From NCBI RefSeq assembly GCF_000718785.1, contig NZ_JOCA01000022.1:1-64000 (forward strand): a stretch of 64,000 nucleotides of DNA, in the 5' to 3' direction. The notes under the pieces are model-generated. The model saw nothing but the letters and a program-made list of their open reading frames with translations. It was not told the DNA's origin and ran no database searches. The DNA is from Streptomyces sp. NRRL WC-3626. Lineage in GTDB: Bacteria > Actinomycetota > Actinomycetes > Streptomycetales > Streptomycetaceae. The first letter of the stretch is position 1; the number at the start of each line of letters is the position of its first letter. Made by a program: the position numbers and the translations under genes. Below, piece after piece: positions 16,316-26,131 of the stretch.

Positions 16316-17422
16316 TCACCGCAGGGCGCGCCTCAGCGCGGGCATGAGGCGGAGTGCGCTGTCGCGGTTGATGCCGCGGCGTTGCTGGTCGGTGAAGGCG
16401 GGGTCGGTCTCGACGGCCGGCACCGTGTAGCCGGTGATGACGTCGGCCGAGGCGGCCGGCCAGTCGGTGCCGAAGAGGACCCGGTCGGCACCGGCGGTGG
16501 CCACCAGAGTGCCCGAGGGGGCCAGTGGGCCCGCCGTGTCGTAGAAGAAGCGGTGAAGATGGTCCCGTACCCGGGCGGCGTCGAGGGGCGGGGTGCAGAA
16601 GTCGCCGAAGGCCGCCATGCGGGTGGCGATCTGCGGGAGGAACCCGCCGGCGTGCGGCAGGACGACCGACAGGTGCGGGTGGCGGTCGAGCGTCCCGGTA
16701 CGGATCAGGTTCACGGCGGCACGCGTGGTGTCCAGCAGGAAATCGCACATGAAGTTGGGAATCCCGGGGACGGTGGGCACGCCGGGTGGTCCGCCCGGGA
16801 GGTCGAGCGGGTGGGTGAAGAGGACGGCGGCGCGGTCGTCGAGTTCCGCGAGGAAGCGGTCGTACGCGGGGTCACCGAGATAGACCCCGTTGTAGTTGGC
16901 CTTCACGCTGACTCCCACCGCACCGAGGTCGTCGTAGGCACGTCGCAGAGCCCACGTGGTCACCTCGGGATGGTCCAGGACGGCGGGGGCGAGGACGGCG
17001 AAGCGGCCCGGGTGTGCGGCCATCAGGCCGGACATCGCCTCGAAGACGACCGTGAGGCCCTCCCTGGCCTGAGCCGCGGAGCGGTAGCGGTCCTGCATGG
17101 TCGGGTTGAGGACCGCGGTCGCGATTCCCACCCGGTCCATCAGCGCCAGGGTGGAGTCGAGATCCCAACGCGCCCACCACAGCAATTCCTCCCGCCGCAC
17201 CAGGCCCTCGCGCTCGGCCCAGTCCACCCATGCCGGAGCGGTGAAGTGATGGTGGACGTCGATCCTTGCCCGGCGGCTGTCACCCCCGTTCCCCGAGCCC
17301 TGCGGCGGCTTCTTCTCCCCGGCCTGCGCGGTGGCCCCGCCCGCGGCGGAGACGGTGGCCGCCACCGCCCCACCGGCGACGAGCAGACTCCGGCGGCTCA
17401 TGGCCCGTGTCGATTCCGGCAT
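16316..17422 (-). CDS. secreted amidohydrolase (ACMSD-like, amidohydrolase 2 family)
   Basis: A 368-residue metal-dependent hydrolase/decarboxylase-fold protein. A twin-arginine signal (SRRSLLVAGGAVAAT) is followed by the TIM barrel with IDVHHHFTAP (the HxH metal motif), a VLPHAGG histidine and FGTDWP near the C-terminus, all typical of amidohydrolase family 2. ATG 17422 is chosen; ATG 17401 would begin right at the RR motif. Export of this family is less usual than cytosolic location. It sits alone, 113 bp from a ureD remnant, and its substrate is unknown. Confidence 0.82.
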   Translation of the reverse strand: MPESTRAMSRRSLLVAGGAVAATVSAAGGATAQAGEKKPPQGSGNGGDSRRARIDVHHHFTAPAWVDWAEREGLVRREELLWWARWDLDSTLALMDRVGIATAVLNPTMQDRYRSAAQAREGLTVVFEAMSGLMAAHPGRFAVLAPAVLDHPEVTTWALRRAYDDLGAVGVSVKANYNGVYLGDPAYDRFLAELDDRAAVLFTHPLDLPGGPPGVPTVPGIPNFMCDFLLDTTRAAVNLIRTGTLDRHPHLSVVLPHAGGFLPQIATRMAAFGDFCTPPLDAARVRDHLHRFFYDTAGPLAPSGTLVATAGADRVLFGTDWPAASADVITGYTVPAVETDPAFTDQQRRGINRDSALRLMPALRRALR

Positions 17423-18014
17423 CCGTGTACCCCATCCGTAGCGCCTACAGCGTGCCGCACCACGATGGCCCCACGGCGCGCCCGCCATCGCCACGGCGTG
17501 CTCTGTTCGCGGCCGGTTCCCCCGGACGGACGCGGTCCGGTCCGTAGGGCCGGATCGGCCGGCTCGTGCCCGGCGCCGCGCCGAAGGGCCACCGGCTCGC
17601 CCCTGCCTGCGGGCCGACGATCACAACCACCGGACCGGACGGCGCCCTGTGGTGCACGGAGTGGGGCGGCGACCGTGTCGGCTCCGTCACCGCCGAGGGC
17701 GTGATCGAGGCCCGGCGAGGAGATCCGTGTCGCGCGGGGGGGGCGAGGTCCGCGGGCCTGAACTCATCGGTGAAGGACGGCGCGATGTCTGGAAGCCCCG
17801 GAGCGCCGGGCGGACTCCGCATGAACGTGAGCCAAGTCCGGAAGCCGGTAAGCGCTTTTCGGACAAACTGCGGGCGATCCGGGTGAGCAGAGACAACCCG
17901 GAGGGTGCCCATCCGCCTCTCATGGTCCGAACACCACGGCTCCGCAAGCCAGTTGGGGTCGTGCTGCTCGTCCACGTTCCATGACCCACTCGAAAGCCGG
18001 AAGCACGAGGACTG
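17423..18014. other. 592-bp region without an intact gene
   Basis: The region separates the amidohydrolase from the lysyl-oxidase-family gene. It holds a Vgb-like gene remnant (17614-17712). The rest shows no frame with a ribosome-binding site and a recognisable domain. The last 100 bp, slightly richer in AT, presumably hold the promoter of the gene at 18015; GAGGA at about 18006 is its likely ribosome-binding site. Confidence 0.55.
17614..17712 (+). pseudogene. remnant of a virginiamycin-B-lyase-like (Vgb) beta-propeller gene
   Basis: The plus-strand frame reads PTITTTGPDGALWCTEWGG, then DRVGSVTAEGVIEA. This is the blade motif of streptogramin lyases (ITxGPDGALWFTE...G.IGRIT..G). Only one blade is left, and no further blades, start signal or full-length frame surround it. 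It is most likely a fossil of a deleted gene. Confidence 0.5.
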
Positions 18015-19778
18015 ATGACCAAACTCCAAAAGGGCCGCCCCAGCCACCTGAACCGCCCCTACCTCGCCGTCGCCGCGGCCGTCGCCGTGGTCGCGGGTGT
18101 CGTCGCCGCCGCACCGGACGCGAAGTCCGAGGAGCCGACGCCGAAGCTCAGCCTGATCGCCGCCTCCACCTCCGTCACGCTCGACTCGTGGAAGGAGGAT
18201 CCCGGGGTCTATCTCGACCTCGGGACCTACCTCACCTCCGAGAACGGCGCCCTGGAGCTCAAGGTGACCCGGAAGTCCTACAAGGACCCGGTCGTCGCCC
18301 AGCAGATCCTCCGGAACGGCAAGAAGACCCGGACCCGGACACTTCCCGCCGGGCTCGTGAACGACTTCGCCGGTCTGCCGGACTTCACGCAGATCACCCT
18401 CACCGACGAGGCCGGCTCGACGGTGCTGGAGAAGAGCGAGGCGTTCTGTCCCAACAACGCCTCCGGTCGGGTCCGGCCGGACGCCCCCGCCAACTCGAAG
18501 TATCCGGAGAGCTGTCCGACGAACCCCTTCACCCTCGGCTCGGTATGGGGCGTCGAGAACGGCTGGGCGTCCAACACCTACTCGGGGTTCTACACCGCCC
18601 CGGTCCAGCTGGCCGCCGGCACCTACACCGCCGAGATCAACGTGGCCGAGAAGTACCGTGATCTCTTCGGCATCGCCGACAAGCCGCAGACCGTCAAGGT
18701 GGTCGTCCGCGAGCGCAGCTGGGAGGACGAGGAGAGCGCCGGCGCCCGCGGTTCGGCGAAGACAACCGCGTCCGGGCACAGCGCCCACGCGGAGCACGAC
18801 GCACACGCCGAGCACAGCGCGCACGCGCGGCACGGGGCCGGCGCGGACACCCCGGCCCCCGGTGCCGTGACGAGCGGTGCGGGACCCTCGTACAACGCCG
18901 GCCACGGACCCTACCCGTCGGCTCCGCCCGCGCTGCCGTGGGCGATGAAGCGGAAGGCCCTGGGGCGGCAGGCCCTCACCACCGCCGAGGCCGGTGACAG
19001 CCCCGGGCAGACCGACGGCTCGCGGCAGGCACCGGGTGCCCTGCCCAACGCGAAGCGGCCCGCGGGCAAGGCATCCGTGCCCGACGTACCGAAGCCCGAC
19101 CTGCGCTCGCTGCCGGCGTACGGCATCACCGTCAGCGACGGCTACGAGGAGGTGCCCGGCAAGGACTACCTCGCCTTCAGCGCCAACGTGTGGAACGCGG
19201 GCCCGGCCAAGCTCGTCGTGGACGGCTTCCGCTCCCCGGGCAAGGAGGTGATGGACGCCTACCAGTACTTCTACGACACCGACGGCACCCAGGTCGGATA
19301 CACCCCGACCGGCGGCCTGGAGTGGGACCCGCGTCCGGGCCACGAGCACTGGCACTTCCTGGACTTCGCCAGTTACCGGCTGCTGACGGCCGACCAGAAG
19401 GAGACGGTGCGCAGCGGCAAGGAGGCGTTCTGCCTGGCCAACACCGACGCCGTCGACTACACGGTGAAGAACGCCGACTGGCACCCGGGCAACACGGACC
19501 TGTCCACCGCGTGCGGCCAGGAGAACTCCATCTCCGTCCGCGAGGTGCTCGACGTCGGCTCCGGCGACACCTACACCCAGGACCTGCCCGGCCAGTCGTT
19601 CGACATCACGGACCTGCCGAACGGCACGTACTACATCCAGGTTCTCGCCAACCCGGAGAACCGGCTCAAGGAGACCGACCACAGCAACAACAGCGCGCTG
19701 CGGGAGGTCGTCCTGGGCGGCGAGAAGGGTGCCCGTACGGTGACGGTCCCCCCGCACCACCTGGTGGACGCCAACTGA
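18015..19778 (+). CDS. secreted lysyl-oxidase-family protein with histidine-rich segment
   Basis: A 587-residue exported protein. The N-terminal signal (about 1-35) has a hydrophobic AVAAAVAVVAGVVAAA core. The C-terminal part (about 370-580) matches bacterial lysyl-oxidase-like domains (PF01186), including the copper-type motif GHEHWHFLDFASYRL near 434-448. Between them, residues 255-273 carry seven histidines at exact three-residue spacing within Ala/Glu/Asp/Ser, a probable metal-loading segment. True lysyl oxidases are copper/quinone enzymes that oxidise lysine side chains; catalysis here is unproven. It is monocistronic, with GAGGA before ATG 18015, and is followed by a strong terminator. 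Confidence 0.82.
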   Translation: MTKLQKGRPSHLNRPYLAVAAAVAVVAGVVAAAPDAKSEEPTPKLSLIAASTSVTLDSWKEDPGVYLDLGTYLTSENGALELKVTRKSYKDPVVAQQILRNGKKTRTRTLPAGLVNDFAGLPDFTQITLTDEAGSTVLEKSEAFCPNNASGRVRPDAPANSKYPESCPTNPFTLGSVWGVENGWASNTYSGFYTAPVQLAAGTYTAEINVAEKYRDLFGIADKPQTVKVVVRERSWEDEESAGARGSAKTTASGHSAHAEHDAHAEHSAHARHGAGADTPAPGAVTSGAGPSYNAGHGPYPSAPPALPWAMKRKALGRQALTTAEAGDSPGQTDGSRQAPGALPNAKRPAGKASVPDVPKPDLRSLPAYGITVSDGYEEVPGKDYLAFSANVWNAGPAKLVVDGFRSPGKEVMDAYQYFYDTDGTQVGYTPTGGLEWDPRPGHEHWHFLDFASYRLLTADQKETVRSGKEAFCLANTDAVDYTVKNADWHPGNTDLSTACGQENSISVREVLDVGSGDTYTQDLPGQSFDITDLPNGTYYIQVLANPENRLKETDHSNNSALREVVLGGEKGARTVTVPPHHLVDAN

Positions 19779-19790
19779 CCCACCCGTGAC

Positions 19791-19831
19791 GGCCGGGGCG
19801 GCTCCGGAGACGAACCGGAGCCGCCCCGGCC
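19791..19831. terminator. strong bidirectional terminator
   Basis: A perfect 17-bp stem (GGCCGGGGCGGCTCCGG and its complement) closes a seven-base loop, AGACGAA. It lies between the convergent lysyl-oxidase-family gene and ureD. Confidence 0.85.
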
Positions 19832-19896
19832 CGCCACATCGCCCAGGGATCGCGTCGAGCACCCACTTCTCCGAGATCCTGGTCACGAACAAGCGG

Positions 19897-20754
19897 CTAC
19901 AGCGACGACGTCGCGTCGCGGACGTGGGCGAGTGCGGTGTCGAGGAGGACGCGGAGCCGGGCCGGGGTCGGGGCGACGGCGGTGGCGAGGAGCGCCGCGC
20001 CGTCGGCGAGCGGCGCCAGTACGCAGTGGCCCCGTTCCGGGTCGCCGAGGAGGACGGGCGCCGGGAGCGGCACCGGCTCGGGGGCGACGAGGAGGAGCTG
20101 GCCGGTCGCCCGGTGGCCGCCCAGTACGGCGGGGCCGTCCCACGCCGGGGCCGGGGCACCGTAGACGGTGTGCTGGTCGAGGACCGGGCGGCCGTCGCGC
20201 CGTACGGTCAGACGGGTGGACAGGTGGCCCGGCGGTTCGGCGGTGCGGCCGAGGAGTTGCTCCTCGCGCAGCAGGAGGTGGGAGGTCGCGGTGAGTTCCA
20301 CCCGGTAGGTCTGGTGCAGGGTGCTGCCCCGCGTGCTGATCAGCGGCCGGGGCAGCCAGTGCAGCGAGGCGTCCTCGCCGGCGGTGAGTCGTACGTCGTA
20401 GGTGGCGGGGTCGGTGGTGGAGCCGCGCAGGGCGATGGTGGCGGCGGCGGTGGTCACCTCCAGCCGGGTGCGCGCCCCCGCGGTGATGTCGAGGGCGAGC
20501 CGGTCTCCGCCGAGCGGTGCGCTCATCGCGCCGAGGACGCAGACCCGGGCCCGGTCCCCGCGCGGCCGCAGCCGGCGCAGATGGAACGGGCCGTCGCTGT
20601 GCAGGAGCGGGAGTGTGGTCGTACGGCCGTTGTGGACGGCCGTCAGCCGGGCGGTGGCGTGGAGGCCGGCGGGGTGGGCGCGGGCCGTCGGAAGATCCTT
20701 CGCGCGGGGCGTCGAGGATTCCCCGGCTGATACCTGGGCGGCGGCGGCCGTCAC
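19897..20754 (-). CDS. ureD: urease accessory protein UreD
   Basis: A 285-residue urease maturation protein. UreD binds apo-urease and, with UreF and UreG, forms the complex that delivers nickel to the active site. Recognisable segments are [43 protein letters not shown] and the C-terminal [14 protein letters not shown]. Start GTG 20754 overlaps the ureG stop (GTGA), making it the last gene of the urease operon. A decayed partial copy lies at 16203-16315. Confidence 0.88.
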   Translation of the reverse strand: MTAAAAQVSAGESSTPRAKDLPTARAHPAGLHATARLTAVHNGRTTTLPLLHSDGPFHLRRLRPRGDRARVCVLGAMSAPLGGDRLALDITAGARTRLEVTTAAATIALRGSTTDPATYDVRLTAGEDASLHWLPRPLISTRGSTLHQTYRVELTATSHLLLREEQLLGRTAEPPGHLSTRLTVRRDGRPVLDQHTVYGAPAPAWDGPAVLGGHRATGQLLLVAPEPVPLPAPVLLGDPERGHCVLAPLADGAALLATAVAPTPARLRVLLDTALAHVRDATSSL

Positions 20755-21446
20755 CGGGGGACTCCGGCGTGCCAGGCGGCGAGGCGTTCGGTGACCCAGT
20801 CGGTGACCGGGCGGATGCCGTCGGGCGCGGTCAGGCTGGTGAAGGCGTACGGCAGGTCCCCCCGCTGCCTGCGGGTGTCGGCCCTCATGGTGTCCAGGTC
20901 GGCTCCCACGTACGGTGCCAGGTCGGTCTTGTTGACCACGAGGAGATCGGCGGTGGTGATGCCGGGGCCGCCCTTGCGCGGGATGTCGTCGCCGCTGGCC
21001 ACGTCGATGACGAAGACCTGGGTGTCGGCGAGTCCGCGGGAGAAGGTCGCGGTGAGGTTGTCTCCGCCGGACTCGATGAGGATCAGGTCGAGCGGGCCCA
21101 GGTCCTGTTCGAGCTGTTCGACCGCTTCGAGGTTGGCGGAGATGTCGTCACGGATGGCGGTGTGCGGGCAGGCTCCGGTCTCCACGGCGGTGATGCGCTC
21201 CGGTGGCAGTACGGCCTCGCGGCGCAGGAAGGCTGCGTCCTCCTGGGTGTAGATGTCGTTGGTGACCACGGCGATGGAGAGCCGGTCCCGCAGGGTGCGG
21301 CACAGCGCGGCCACGGTCGCGGTCTTGCCCGAGCCGACCGGTCCGCCGAAGCCGATCCGCAGGGCGCGGTGGCTGCCGTCCGGGCGCTCTGGGTCGGCAC
21401 TGTGGGTGTAGCGGTGGGGCATGGTCAGGGGATGGTCCAGATGCAC
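20751..21446 (-). CDS. ureG: urease accessory GTPase UreG
   Basis: A 231-residue SIMIBI GTPase that couples GTP hydrolysis to nickel insertion into urease. The P-loop is GGPVGSGKT (about residues 34-42); [14 protein letters not shown], the nickel-binding [10 protein letters not shown] (CPH) and [14 protein letters not shown] follow. All key residues are present. The start is GTG 21446 (VHLDHPLTM); the histidines near the N-terminus are common in the family but do not form a long His tail here. It overlaps ureD by 4 bp. Confidence 0.93.
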   Translation of the reverse strand: MHLDHPLTMPHRYTHSADPERPDGSHRALRIGFGGPVGSGKTATVAALCRTLRDRLSIAVVTNDIYTQEDAAFLRREAVLPPERITAVETGACPHTAIRDDISANLEAVEQLEQDLGPLDLILIESGGDNLTATFSRGLADTQVFVIDVASGDDIPRKGGPGITTADLLVVNKTDLAPYVGADLDTMRADTRRQRGDLPYAFTSLTAPDGIRPVTDWVTERLAAWHAGVPR

Positions 21447-21477
21447 GGGGGCTCCAGGTCGGTGCGGTGGGGGCGGG

Positions 21478-22152
21478 TCAGGAGGCGAAGAGGCGGACGG
21501 GCCGGGCGGCGTGCTGCTCGCCGGTGATGTCCAGCAGCGGGGCGGACACGGCGGGCAGAACGGTGACGCCCTCGGCGGCCACGCGTTCCGCCGCTTCGGC
21601 CGCGGCGGCGGCGACGGCGTCGCAGTCGCCGGCGAGCCGGGCCAGGACCGAGGTGGCCTCGAAGGGATCGAGGCTCAGCAGGCGTACTGCCGCGGTCGCC
21701 GGGCCGCCGACGCTCTCGTAGGCAGCGGCGTGGGCGGCGTCGAGCGGGCTGAGTCCGGCGGCGCGGGCCGTGACGCCGAGGACGATCGGCTGGTGGGCGC
21801 CCTGGGGGCGATGGCGGGCGAGGTGGTCCAGTTCGGCACCGGGCCAGGTGACGCGGGCGGCGCGCATCAGCTGCCGGCCGAGGCTGCGGGCGATGCGGCG
21901 CAGGGCCGGCGCGGGGGTGCGGGTGTCGGCGGCTTCGTCGAGGGCGAGGGGATCGTGTCCGGTGGCGGCCGCGGCGGCGAGACCGGCGGCGGTCAGTCCT
22001 GCGGTGTGCAGCCGCCCGCGGCAGAACGCCTCCAGGCCGGCGGTGTCGTGCACGCATCCGGAGGCGACGGCCGCCTCCATTCCGCCGGAGTGGGCGTGCC
22101 CGCCGGCCGGGAAGCGGCCGTCGGCCAGCAGGAGCAGGGCGGTGCGGCTCAT
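21478..22152 (-). CDS. ureF: urease accessory protein UreF
   Basis: A 224-residue all-helical UreF, which acts in the UreD-UreF-UreG complex as the activator of the UreG GTPase. The N-terminal [23 protein letters not shown] is the family signature, and the C-terminal half is alanine-rich and helical. ATG 22152 lies 38 bp after the ureC stop; the gap to ureG is 31 bp. Normal in length. Confidence 0.9.
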   Translation of the reverse strand: MSRTALLLLADGRFPAGGHAHSGGMEAAVASGCVHDTAGLEAFCRGRLHTAGLTAAGLAAAAATGHDPLALDEAADTRTPAPALRRIARSLGRQLMRAARVTWPGAELDHLARHRPQGAHQPIVLGVTARAAGLSPLDAAHAAAYESVGGPATAAVRLLSLDPFEATSVLARLAGDCDAVAAAAAEAAERVAAEGVTVLPAVSAPLLDITGEQHAARPVRLFAS

Positions 22153-22190
22153 GGCCCGCCTTTCGCATGAGGGCCGGGGCCGGCCGGGGT

Positions 22191-24032
22191 TCAGAACAGG
22201 AAGTACCGCTGGGCCATGGGGAGTTCCGTCGCGTAGTTCCGTGCGACCTGCTGTCCGTCGATGGCGGCGCGGACGTCGGAGGTGGTGGCGCCGCCGATGG
22301 TGACGTCGAAGGTGTCGGGGTCGATGTCGATCTCCGGCAGCCCGTTGTTGTGGATCATGTCGGCCTTGGTGACGCCCCGGGTGGACCGGATCGCGCGCAG
22401 CGGCTTGAGCAACCCGGCCTCGGACAGTTCGCCGTCGAGGGCGGCCTCGGCGACGAAGTTGAAGGAGTTCGCCGCCGGGGCGCGGCCCTGGAAACCCCAG
22501 ACAGGGCGCGGCAGATAGGGCTGCGGGGTGGGGATGGAGGCGTTGGCGTCGCCGATCTGCGCGTAGGCGATCTGGCCGCCCTTGATGACCATGTGGGGTT
22601 TCACGCCGAAGAACTTCGGCTCCCACAGGACCAGGTCGGCGAGTTTGCCGTCCTCGACGGAACCGACCTGGTGGTCGATGCCGTGGGTGAGGGCGGGGTT
22701 GATGGTGTACTTGGCGATGTAGCGCCGGGCCCGGAAGTTGTCCGCGTCGGCGTCGTCCTCGCGCAGGTGTCCGTAGCGGGACTTCATGACGTGCGCGGTC
22801 TGCCAGGTCCGCAGGATCATCTCGCCGATGCGGCCCATGGCCTGGGCGTCGGAGGACATCATCGAGATGGCGCCCATGTCGTGCAGCAGGTCCTCGGCGG
22901 CCATGGTGGACGGCCGGATCCGGGATTCGGCGAACGCCATGTCCGCCTCGACCTCCGGATTGAGGTGGTGGCACACGATCATCATGTCGACGTGTTCCTT
23001 CACGGTGTTGACCGTGAAGGGCCGTGTGGGATTGGTCGACGCGGGCAGCACGTTCGGCTTGCCCGCGAGGCTGATCATGTCGGGGGCGTGACCGCCGCCG
23101 GCGCCCTCGATGTGGAAGATGTGCAGGCCGCGGTACTTGGCGTCCTTGGTCCTGCGGTTCTCCTTGGTCGCGGCGAAGGTGTGCTGCACGAAGCCGGACT
23201 CGTTGAGGGAGTCGGCGTGCAGGGCGACCTGGACTCCGGTCTCCTCGCACACCGTCAGGGCCGCGTCGATCACTGCCGGGGTCGCGCCCCAGTCCTCGTG
23301 GATCTTGAAACCGAGGGCACCGGCCGCGACCTGGTCGTGCAGTGCCTTCTCGGAGACGGTGCTGCCCTTGGCGAGCAGGCCGATGTTGACCGGGAAGGCG
23401 TCCAGCGCCTCGAACGTCCGCTGGAGATGCCACTTTCCGGGCGTCACGGTGGTGGCCGTACTGCCCTCGGCGGGACCGGTGCCGCCGCCGATCAGCGTTG
23501 TCACACCCGAGGCGAGGGCCTCGTGGATCTGGCCCGGACCCAGGAAGTGCACGTGCGTGTCGACGCCGCCGGCGGTCAGGACGCGTCCATGGCCGGAGAT
23601 CACCTCCGTCTCGGGTCCCACGACGAAGGCCGACGCGCGCGGGTCGTCGTTGTCGGGCGGCGTCATGGTCTCCGGGTTGTACGCCTTGCCGATCGCCTGG
23701 ATCCGGCCGTCGCGCAGTCCGACGTCGGCCTTGACGACACCCCAGTGGTCCAGGATCAACGCCCCGGTGATCACCGTGTCCACCGGCTTGCGCGGGTCGT
23801 CGCGCGGGATGTGCGACTGCCCCATGGACTCGCGGATCACCTTGCCGCCGCCGAAGACCATCTCGTCGCCGCTGCGGCCAGGCCCGCCGCACCAGTCGGC
23901 GTCGATCCGCAGCCGGAGGTTGGTGTCGGCGAGCCGGATCCGGTCCCCGGTGGTCGGCCCGTACAGCTCGGCGTACTGGATGCGCGACAGCGGGTCCCAG
24001 GGCTCGTCGCGTTCAGCCGTGTCGGACGTCAA
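22191..24032 (-). CDS. ureC: urease catalytic (alpha) subunit UreC
   Basis: A 613-residue nickel enzyme that hydrolyses urea to ammonia and carbamate. It shows GGVDTHVHF (nickel ligands), [15 protein letters not shown] with the carbamylated lysine, the [12 protein letters not shown] loop and the flap cysteine in [12 protein letters not shown]. It is about 40 residues longer than standard alpha subunits: a segment after the N-terminal region ([19 protein letters not shown]) and a few internal loops are expanded. The start appears to be TTG 24032, with GAGGAGA upstream, overlapping the ureAB stop by 20 bp. It belongs to a divergent urease type, but all catalytic residues seem intact. Confidence 0.93.
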   Translation of the reverse strand: MTSDTAERDEPWDPLSRIQYAELYGPTTGDRIRLADTNLRLRIDADWCGGPGRSGDEMVFGGGKVIRESMGQSHIPRDDPRKPVDTVITGALILDHWGVVKADVGLRDGRIQAIGKAYNPETMTPPDNDDPRASAFVVGPETEVISGHGRVLTAGGVDTHVHFLGPGQIHEALASGVTTLIGGGTGPAEGSTATTVTPGKWHLQRTFEALDAFPVNIGLLAKGSTVSEKALHDQVAAGALGFKIHEDWGATPAVIDAALTVCEETGVQVALHADSLNESGFVQHTFAATKENRRTKDAKYRGLHIFHIEGAGGGHAPDMISLAGKPNVLPASTNPTRPFTVNTVKEHVDMMIVCHHLNPEVEADMAFAESRIRPSTMAAEDLLHDMGAISMMSSDAQAMGRIGEMILRTWQTAHVMKSRYGHLREDDADADNFRARRYIAKYTINPALTHGIDHQVGSVEDGKLADLVLWEPKFFGVKPHMVIKGGQIAYAQIGDANASIPTPQPYLPRPVWGFQGRAPAANSFNFVAEAALDGELSEAGLLKPLRAIRSTRGVTKADMIHNNGLPEIDIDPDTFDVTIGGATTSDVRAAIDGQQVARNYATELPMAQRYFLF

Positions 24033-24675
24033 GGTGCTTCTCCTCTTCGCTCTTGTCGGCCTGGAGCCCCCGGACGATCCGCTCCCCGGCGATCGGCACC
24101 AGCATCACGGTGCGCGCGTCGCCGGGCTCGAACCGTTCGGAGGTGCCGGAGGCGATGTGCAGGCGCATCCCGTGGGCGTCCGCGCGGGCGAAGTCCAGGC
24201 CCTCGTTGACCTCGGCGAAGTGGAAGTGGGAGCCCACCTGGACCGGGCGGTCCGCGGGGTTGGACACCTCCAACGGCACAGGTGTGGCGCTCTCGTTGAA
24301 CGCGATCCGGTATTCGTCCTCGTCCGGCAGCAGCTCCTGCTTCCCCGGATGGACGTGTACCTCGGTGTCCGCCGCGTCGAACGGATCGTGGATGGTCACC
24401 AGCTTCGTCCCGTCCGGGAACGTGGCCTCCACCTGGACGTTGGTGATCATCTCCGGTACGCCGTCCATGACTTCGTCACGTCGCAGCACACGGCGTCCCG
24501 ACTCCATCACCGAGTCGACCGTCTCCCCCGCCCGGGCCTCCTCGTACACATGCGCCGTCAACAGCGCCATGACCTCGGGGTAGTTCAACGGCAGCCCACG
24601 CTCACGCCGCCGCCGTGCGACATCCGCCGCCACATGGACCAGCAGCCGCTCCTGCTCATGCGGAGTCAGATGCAT
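24013..24675 (-). CDS. ureAB: fused urease gamma-beta subunit UreAB
   Basis: A 220-residue natural fusion. Residues 1-100 are the gamma subunit ([46 protein letters not shown]). Residues about 125-215 are the beta subunit ([21 protein letters not shown] and [16 protein letters not shown]). GGAGAGGGGGA precedes ATG 24675, which starts the five-gene operon ureAB-C-F-G-D. GlnR-like repeats upstream suggest induction under nitrogen limitation. The fusion is known in Streptomyces. Confidence 0.92.
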   Translation of the reverse strand: MHLTPHEQERLLVHVAADVARRRRERGLPLNYPEVMALLTAHVYEEARAGETVDSVMESGRRVLRRDEVMDGVPEMITNVQVEATFPDGTKLVTIHDPFDAADTEVHVHPGKQELLPDEDEYRIAFNESATPVPLEVSNPADRPVQVGSHFHFAEVNEGLDFARADAHGMRLHIASGTSERFEPGDARTVMLVPIAGERIVRGLQADKSEEEKHLDVRHG

Positions 24676-24698
24676 ACGGGTCCCCCTCTCCTGTTCCA

Positions 24699-24766
24699 CC
24701 ACGTCACGATCACTTACACCACGTGACGATTTCCCATAATCGTTCACAGCACGTGACGATCCTGGG
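24699..24766 (-). promoter_or_regulatory. three GlnR-like direct repeats before the urease operon
   Basis: Reading toward ureAB, GTCACGTGCTGTGAAC, GTCACGTGGTGTAAG and GTGACGTGGTGGAAC occur with starts 30 and 20 bp apart, on the same helical face. Each resembles the GTnAC-N6-GAAAC unit of the nitrogen regulator GlnR, a known regulator of ureA in S. coelicolor. Two sites are fair and one is weak. Confidence 0.5.
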
Positions 24767-24919
24767 GGGCTGGAGACCCCGCCGCGCGGAGAACGGCGTC
24801 GTCGTCCCTGAAGGAATGAACCGGAAGCACGGGTCGCGCGGGGCGCGGCCACGCGCGCAACGCCCGCTGCTCGCGCACGACGGCGCGCCCCCGCGAGGAA
24901 GCCGCCGTCGGAGGCGGGG

Positions 24920-26050
24920 ATGACGCTGCGCGAGGAAGATCGACGGGTTGTCGCCGGTTCACAGCGGGGGACGGGGCATGGTGGCGGTTCCTACCCGGGG
25001 GGCTGGGACGCCGAGGCCCGGTGTGCGTTCAGGCCGCTGTCGCGGGTGGCGGCGGAGGAACGGGACGCGGCCGGGGAGCCGTACGCGGTGCTGCACCGGG
25101 TCGCCGGGCGGGAGGTTCCGGCCGAGATTCATCTCATCGCCTGGCGCGACCACTTCGTCGGGCAGTGGGTCCACGACGAACTCGGGCGTCGGACGCTGGA
25201 GGTCGACCTCCGGCTCTTTGAGGACGACCGGCTGTTCCTGCGGCGGTACTCCTCACCGGAGCAGCGGGATCTGGCCCCGGACGCCTGGCGGCTCACGGTG
25301 GAGCTGCTGCCCGACGGCAGAGGCGGGAAGATCCTGCAGGAGCGCGGCGAGGGCGGTGGGTCGTCGCACACCCCGGCCGATGTGCCGGAGGAGCGCCGGT
25401 GGCACGACCGGTCCGGGTTCGGTGTCCGGGCGGCCGACGACCTCTTCCGGCCGGGCGTCCCCTTCCCCGTGGAGCCCTGGGAGAAGACGAGGACGGCCGC
25501 ACCACGGCACATCGCCACGGTGCGGATCCCGGCAGGGCGTCTCGCCATCTCCGATCCCATGGACGAGAAGCCCCGGGAACTCACCGAGCGCATACCCCCC
25601 GGCGAGTACGCGCTGGAGGCGGCCGTGATCGTCGGCGAGGGCTCGTACGGCGACGAGCGCGACCCGGTGACCGAGGAGCTCGCCGTACGCCTGCGGGTCC
25701 GGGACGAGCCCGCCGTCACCTGGGAGCTGGCGCTCGGTGAGGACGAGGACCCCCGTCTGCTGCTCGACGGCCACGCCTACGGGTTCGGCACCGACGGCGC
25801 GGCCGGCGCCGTCGCGGACGCGGCGGCCTGGGAGACCCTGTCCGGCAAGGTCAGACGCTCCTGCTCGGAGCAGGGCGGCGACGCGTGCGGGTCGCTCGGC
25901 GAGGGCCATCTGCACGCGGCCGACGACACGACCGGCAGCGATCTGGTGTCGTTCCGCACCGGGGGCGACGGCACCTGGCCGGTGTGGTTCGGTCGCTCCG
26001 CGACCGGTGACCTCGTCTCGGTCGTGGTGATCACGTCGTACCTCCGACCG
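24920..26050 (+). CDS. DUF4241 domain protein with no stop codon before its terminator
   Basis: The first 190 residues hold a conserved actinobacterial region ([38 protein letters not shown]). A DUF4241 domain follows: [38 protein letters not shown] and [18 protein letters not shown], ending near residue 375. GGAGGCGGGG precedes ATG 24920. The frame does not stop there: it continues through a strong hairpin (26064-26113) and antisense to the next gene until 27640. The end given here is the end of recognisable homology, so the gene has probably lost its stop by a 3' frameshift or deletion. Function unknown. Confidence 0.65.
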
Positions 26051-26063
26051 GGTTCCGGAACGC

Positions 26064-26113
26064 CGATCGGAGCGGACCTCCCGGCGCTGCGGCCGGGAGA
26101 TGCGCTCCGATCG
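26064..26113. terminator. bidirectional hairpin between DUF4241 and anchored-protein genes
   Basis: CGATCGGAGCGGACCTCCCGG pairs with CCGGGAGATGCGCTCCGATCG (three mismatches in 21 bp) around an eight-base loop, between two convergent genes. Confidence 0.8.
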
Positions 26114-26131
26114 TTGGTCGGACGGGGCCGG

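Noticed and set aside
19832..19896. An HxlR-like fragment (ISEKWVLDAIPG on the minus strand) beside ureD
   Set aside because: The similarity covers too few residues and lacks the rest of the winged helix; it is too weak to call.
24699..24766. A nickel-responsive Nur box before urease
   Set aside because: No TTGCAA half-sites are present; the repeats look like GlnR units.
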